Shown here in pieces: positions 62,603 to 64,000 of a DNA stretch of 64,000 bases. The DNA is from Bradysia coprophila. Lineage: Eukaryota; Arthropoda; Insecta; Diptera; Sciaridae. The position numbers and the translations under genes were made by a program. The stretch is taken from positions 8,308,001-8,372,000 of the forward strand of contig NW_023503555.1 in assembly GCF_014529535.1 (NCBI RefSeq). Direction: 5' to 3'. Numbering within the stretch: position 1 is the first letter of the stretch; each line of letters starts with the position of its first letter. Under the pieces are notes generated by a model that saw only the letters and a program-made list of their open reading frames with translations, was not told where the DNA came from and ran no database searches.

Positions 62603-63402
62603 GACCGTTTACCGTAGTCTAAATGACTTTTACAAAATCCGCTAGGAGATTGTTTATCTCGGTTAGGAGATTTAGACTTATTACGATTTCGCGAATCAGA
62701 TCTGATGCGGGAGTTAGACTTATTGATTTCTTTTTGTAAAGAATCAATTTTGTCTTCCAGTTTGCAGAACTGTTGTGCTAGATCGCAGTCATTGACTGGT
62801 TGTTGTTTGGTAAAAGTCTGTATTTTATCTAAATCCATGGTTTCGTAAATTTTGTCGGCCATGAGACTTAGTTGTTCCAATGGTTCGGAACTATACGACA
62901 AAATGCTTTGGATGTTTTGTGGTAGTCGGTTAAACCATAATTCTTGTAATAAGTCATCGGAGACTTTGTTACAAGTGTTGTCTTTCATTTTTCGTAATAA
63001 TTCTGAAGGTTTGCACGCTTCATTAATTGAATTATTGTCGAAAAGATTTTTTAGTTTTTTACGGTCAGAGACTGAAAATTCTTTGATCAACCGATTTTTA
63101 AGAGTTAAATACTTATCATTGTCTGGTGGGTTCATTACAATATCACTGACTTTGTCAAGGATATCGGTGTCTAATTTTCCAACCAGATGATTGTATTTGG
63201 ATGTGTCGGCTCTTATAGCATTTGTCGCAAATTGAGCTTCGATCTGCATAAACCATATTTCTGGTTTTGCTTTCCAGAAAGGTGGTAATTTTAACTGGAC
63301 AGATCGAATTGTGCCGTCGTTATTATTGGCATGAACAACATTTCTTGCGCCGTCTGTTTCATTGGCGGGTTGTTCAACTATAATTTCTTCTGTATCACTC
63401 AT
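62533..63402 (-). CDS. gag: gag polyprotein with CHCC zinc finger
   Basis: 289 residues. The capsid-like region has [20 protein letters not shown] and [11 protein letters not shown], typical of CsRn1/Ty3-type Gag. A coiled-coil-like stretch ([15 protein letters not shown]) is followed by an Arg/Ser/Asn-rich basic segment and one zinc finger, [20 protein letters not shown] (C-x3-H-x9-C-x3-C). This differs from the usual C-C-H-C knuckle but is the form described for the CsRn1 clade. It ends with PKN and stop TAA inside pol. Confidence 0.93.
   Translation of the reverse strand: MSDTEEIIVEQPANETDGARNVVHANNNDGTIRSVQLKLPPFWKAKPEIWFMQIEAQFATNAIRADTSKYNHLVGKLDTDILDKVSDIVMNPPDNDKYLTLKNRLIKEFSVSDRKKLKNLFDNNSINEACKPSELLRKMKDNTCNKVSDDLLQELWFNRLPQNIQSILSYSSEPLEQLSLMADKIYETMDLDKIQTFTKQQPVNDCDLAQQFCKLEDKIDSLQKEINKSNSRIRSDSRNRNKSKSPNRDKQSPSGFCKSHLDYGKRSWRCTPPCSYPDKSNIKKRNPKN
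62536..62542 (-). promoter_or_regulatory. -1 ribosomal frameshift heptamer
   Basis: The minus strand reads A AAA AAC in the gag frame, directly followed by the gag stop TAA. Pol is in the -1 frame and reads on through this point. It is a canonical X-XXY-YYZ slippery site. Confidence 0.75.
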
Positions 63403-63619
63403 CGTAGATTATGCAAAAAATTTTATTTTGCAAAATATTTTTTAGATGAGACAAAGGAAACTTTGCGTTTATTGATTTTGTTCTCACAAATAAATTTAAT
63501 TATTTGGACGGTAGAACTCAATCGAATTTATTCTTGTTATTGCTAACAATTTATTTTAAACAGTTGCTTGTTAGCAATTAATATATCGAAGCGTATAGCT
63601 TGATATTGACTTTGTATTC

Positions 63620-63640
63620 AGAGTCGGGGTCACCAATTAT
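63620..63640 (-). other. primer binding site, tRNA-Trp type
   Basis: The minus strand after the 5' LTR reads TAATTGGTGACCCCGACTC. TGGTGACCCCGAC matches the complement of the 3' end of eukaryotic tRNA-Trp (from established knowledge of this PBS); the match then ends. Confidence 0.75.
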
Positions 63641-63822
63641 ATGGGGAACGAAAAGGCAAGATGCTTTCAGTTTGAATCCATATATTTGAATGAATCTTAG
63701 TCTAACAAATACACCGTATATATAGGGGATACAATGTCTACTATGTCTGGAATCATTTGATTGGCATACTGTGATGAATTGATATGTTGTCGAGTGTTGG
63801 CGAGTGTTGATGAGTTACCACA
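63640..63822 (-). repeat. 5' LTR of the retrotransposon
   Basis: 183 bp, one difference from the 3' LTR. It contains TATATA near 63717-63722 as a possible core promoter element. Confidence 0.93.
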
Positions 63823-63826
63823 AGCT

Positions 63827-64000
63827 AAAATACCGTATCGCACTGTTTGTGTGCTTTGGAGACCTTTCGAAATATCTAAGCTTCTCTTAGATTCTTTTGG
63901 AAAGAAATATTTCAGTGGAATACAGTGAACGACATCTCAAAAGTCTCATATCTTATGATTTCCACGTTCCCAATGAATTCCACACATTCCACGAAGCTCA
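63827..64000. other. flanking sequence, nothing recognised
   Basis: The 174 bases beyond the retrotransposon show no gene-like signal. They continue the locus interrupted at 58685. Confidence 0.4.

Larger units (their letters stand above)
58690..63822 (-). mobile_element. intact Ty3/gypsy LTR retrotransposon, CsRn1-type
   Basis: 5.13 kb on the minus strand, LTR - PBS - gag - pol - extra ORF - PPT - LTR. LTRs are 183 bp with one difference; target duplication AGCT at 58686-58689 and 63823-63826. The primer site begins TGGTGACCCCGAC, the start of the tRNA-Trp-complementary site known from CsRn1-clade elements. Gag has the unusual C-x3-H-x9-C-x3-C finger reported for that clade. No env-like ORF. 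All ORFs are open and the LTRs nearly identical, so the insertion is recent and may be active. Confidence 0.95.

Noticed and set aside
61152-63190. Plus-strand ORFs across gag and pol
   Set aside because: Shadows of the intact minus-strand gag and pol frames.
58600-64000. An envelope gene making the element a possible insect errantivirus
   Set aside because: Only a 90-codon retropepsin-like ORF lies between pol and the 3' LTR; no signal peptide or membrane segment is present.

Overview
The window is nuclear DNA from an insect, most likely a nematoceran dipteran and possibly a fungus gnat (Sciaridae). The DNA is AT-rich. Genes are split by many short GT-AG introns (about 55-75 bp when not invaded) and intergenic space is full of small inverted-repeat transposons. 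The gene set fits an insect: a PWP2 orthologue, SLC5 symporters, a GMC oxidoreductase, a C2H2 zinc-finger gene and an Ala-rich secreted repeat protein that could be a silk. The family-level guess is inference. No bacterial operon, CRISPR array or recognisable tRNA/rRNA was seen.

Layout. 1-1.8 kb: hairpin repeats and miniature transposons. 1.8-7.8 kb: C2H2 zinc-finger gene in which nearly every finger has its own phase-1/phase-1 exon. 7.9-9.3 kb: dispersed repeat and a palindrome. 9.4-17.4 kb: PWP2 (UTP-B / SSU processome WD40 protein), 11 exons, with a perfect 250-bp-arm palindrome in intron 3 and a 3.8-kb repeat-filled intron 10. 18.2-20.7 kb: secreted serine beta-lactamase-like hydrolase, 6 exons. 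22.0-26.7 kb: SLC5-type sodium symporter, copy 1, 15 exons. 26.8-30.5 kb: repeats. 30.8-36.0 kb: GMC oxidoreductase, 4 exons, with introns full of miniature elements, including a hAT-type one with an 8-bp target duplication. 36.3-38.3 kb: repeats. 39.2-41.5 kb, minus strand: Ala/Ser/Asn-rich secreted repeat protein. 42.2-46.3 kb: a repeat element carrying an array of about 145-bp units, then unassigned sequence. 46.4-48.6 kb: secreted subtilisin-like protease. 48.6-53.8 kb: repeats. 54.1-58.5 kb: SLC5-type symporter, copy 2, also 15 exons. 58.7-63.8 kb, minus strand: an intact, very young Ty3/gypsy LTR retrotransposon of CsRn1 type.

How the parts relate. The two symporter genes share all 15 exon sizes and phases and their upstream sequence, so they are a direct gene duplication about 32 kb apart. 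Their last kilobase, introns included, is far more similar than the rest, which points to gene conversion or partial re-duplication. The retrotransposon has gag, pol (protease, RT, RNase H, integrase), a tRNA-Trp-type primer site, a polypurine tract, 183-bp LTRs differing at one base, a 4-bp target duplication, and a small third ORF that looks like a second retropepsin domain. That third ORF is the most unusual thing I found. The other genes are physically close but functionally unrelated.

Exon joins were worked out by hand from reading frame, splice consensus and similarity to known families. No alignment or transcript data were available.
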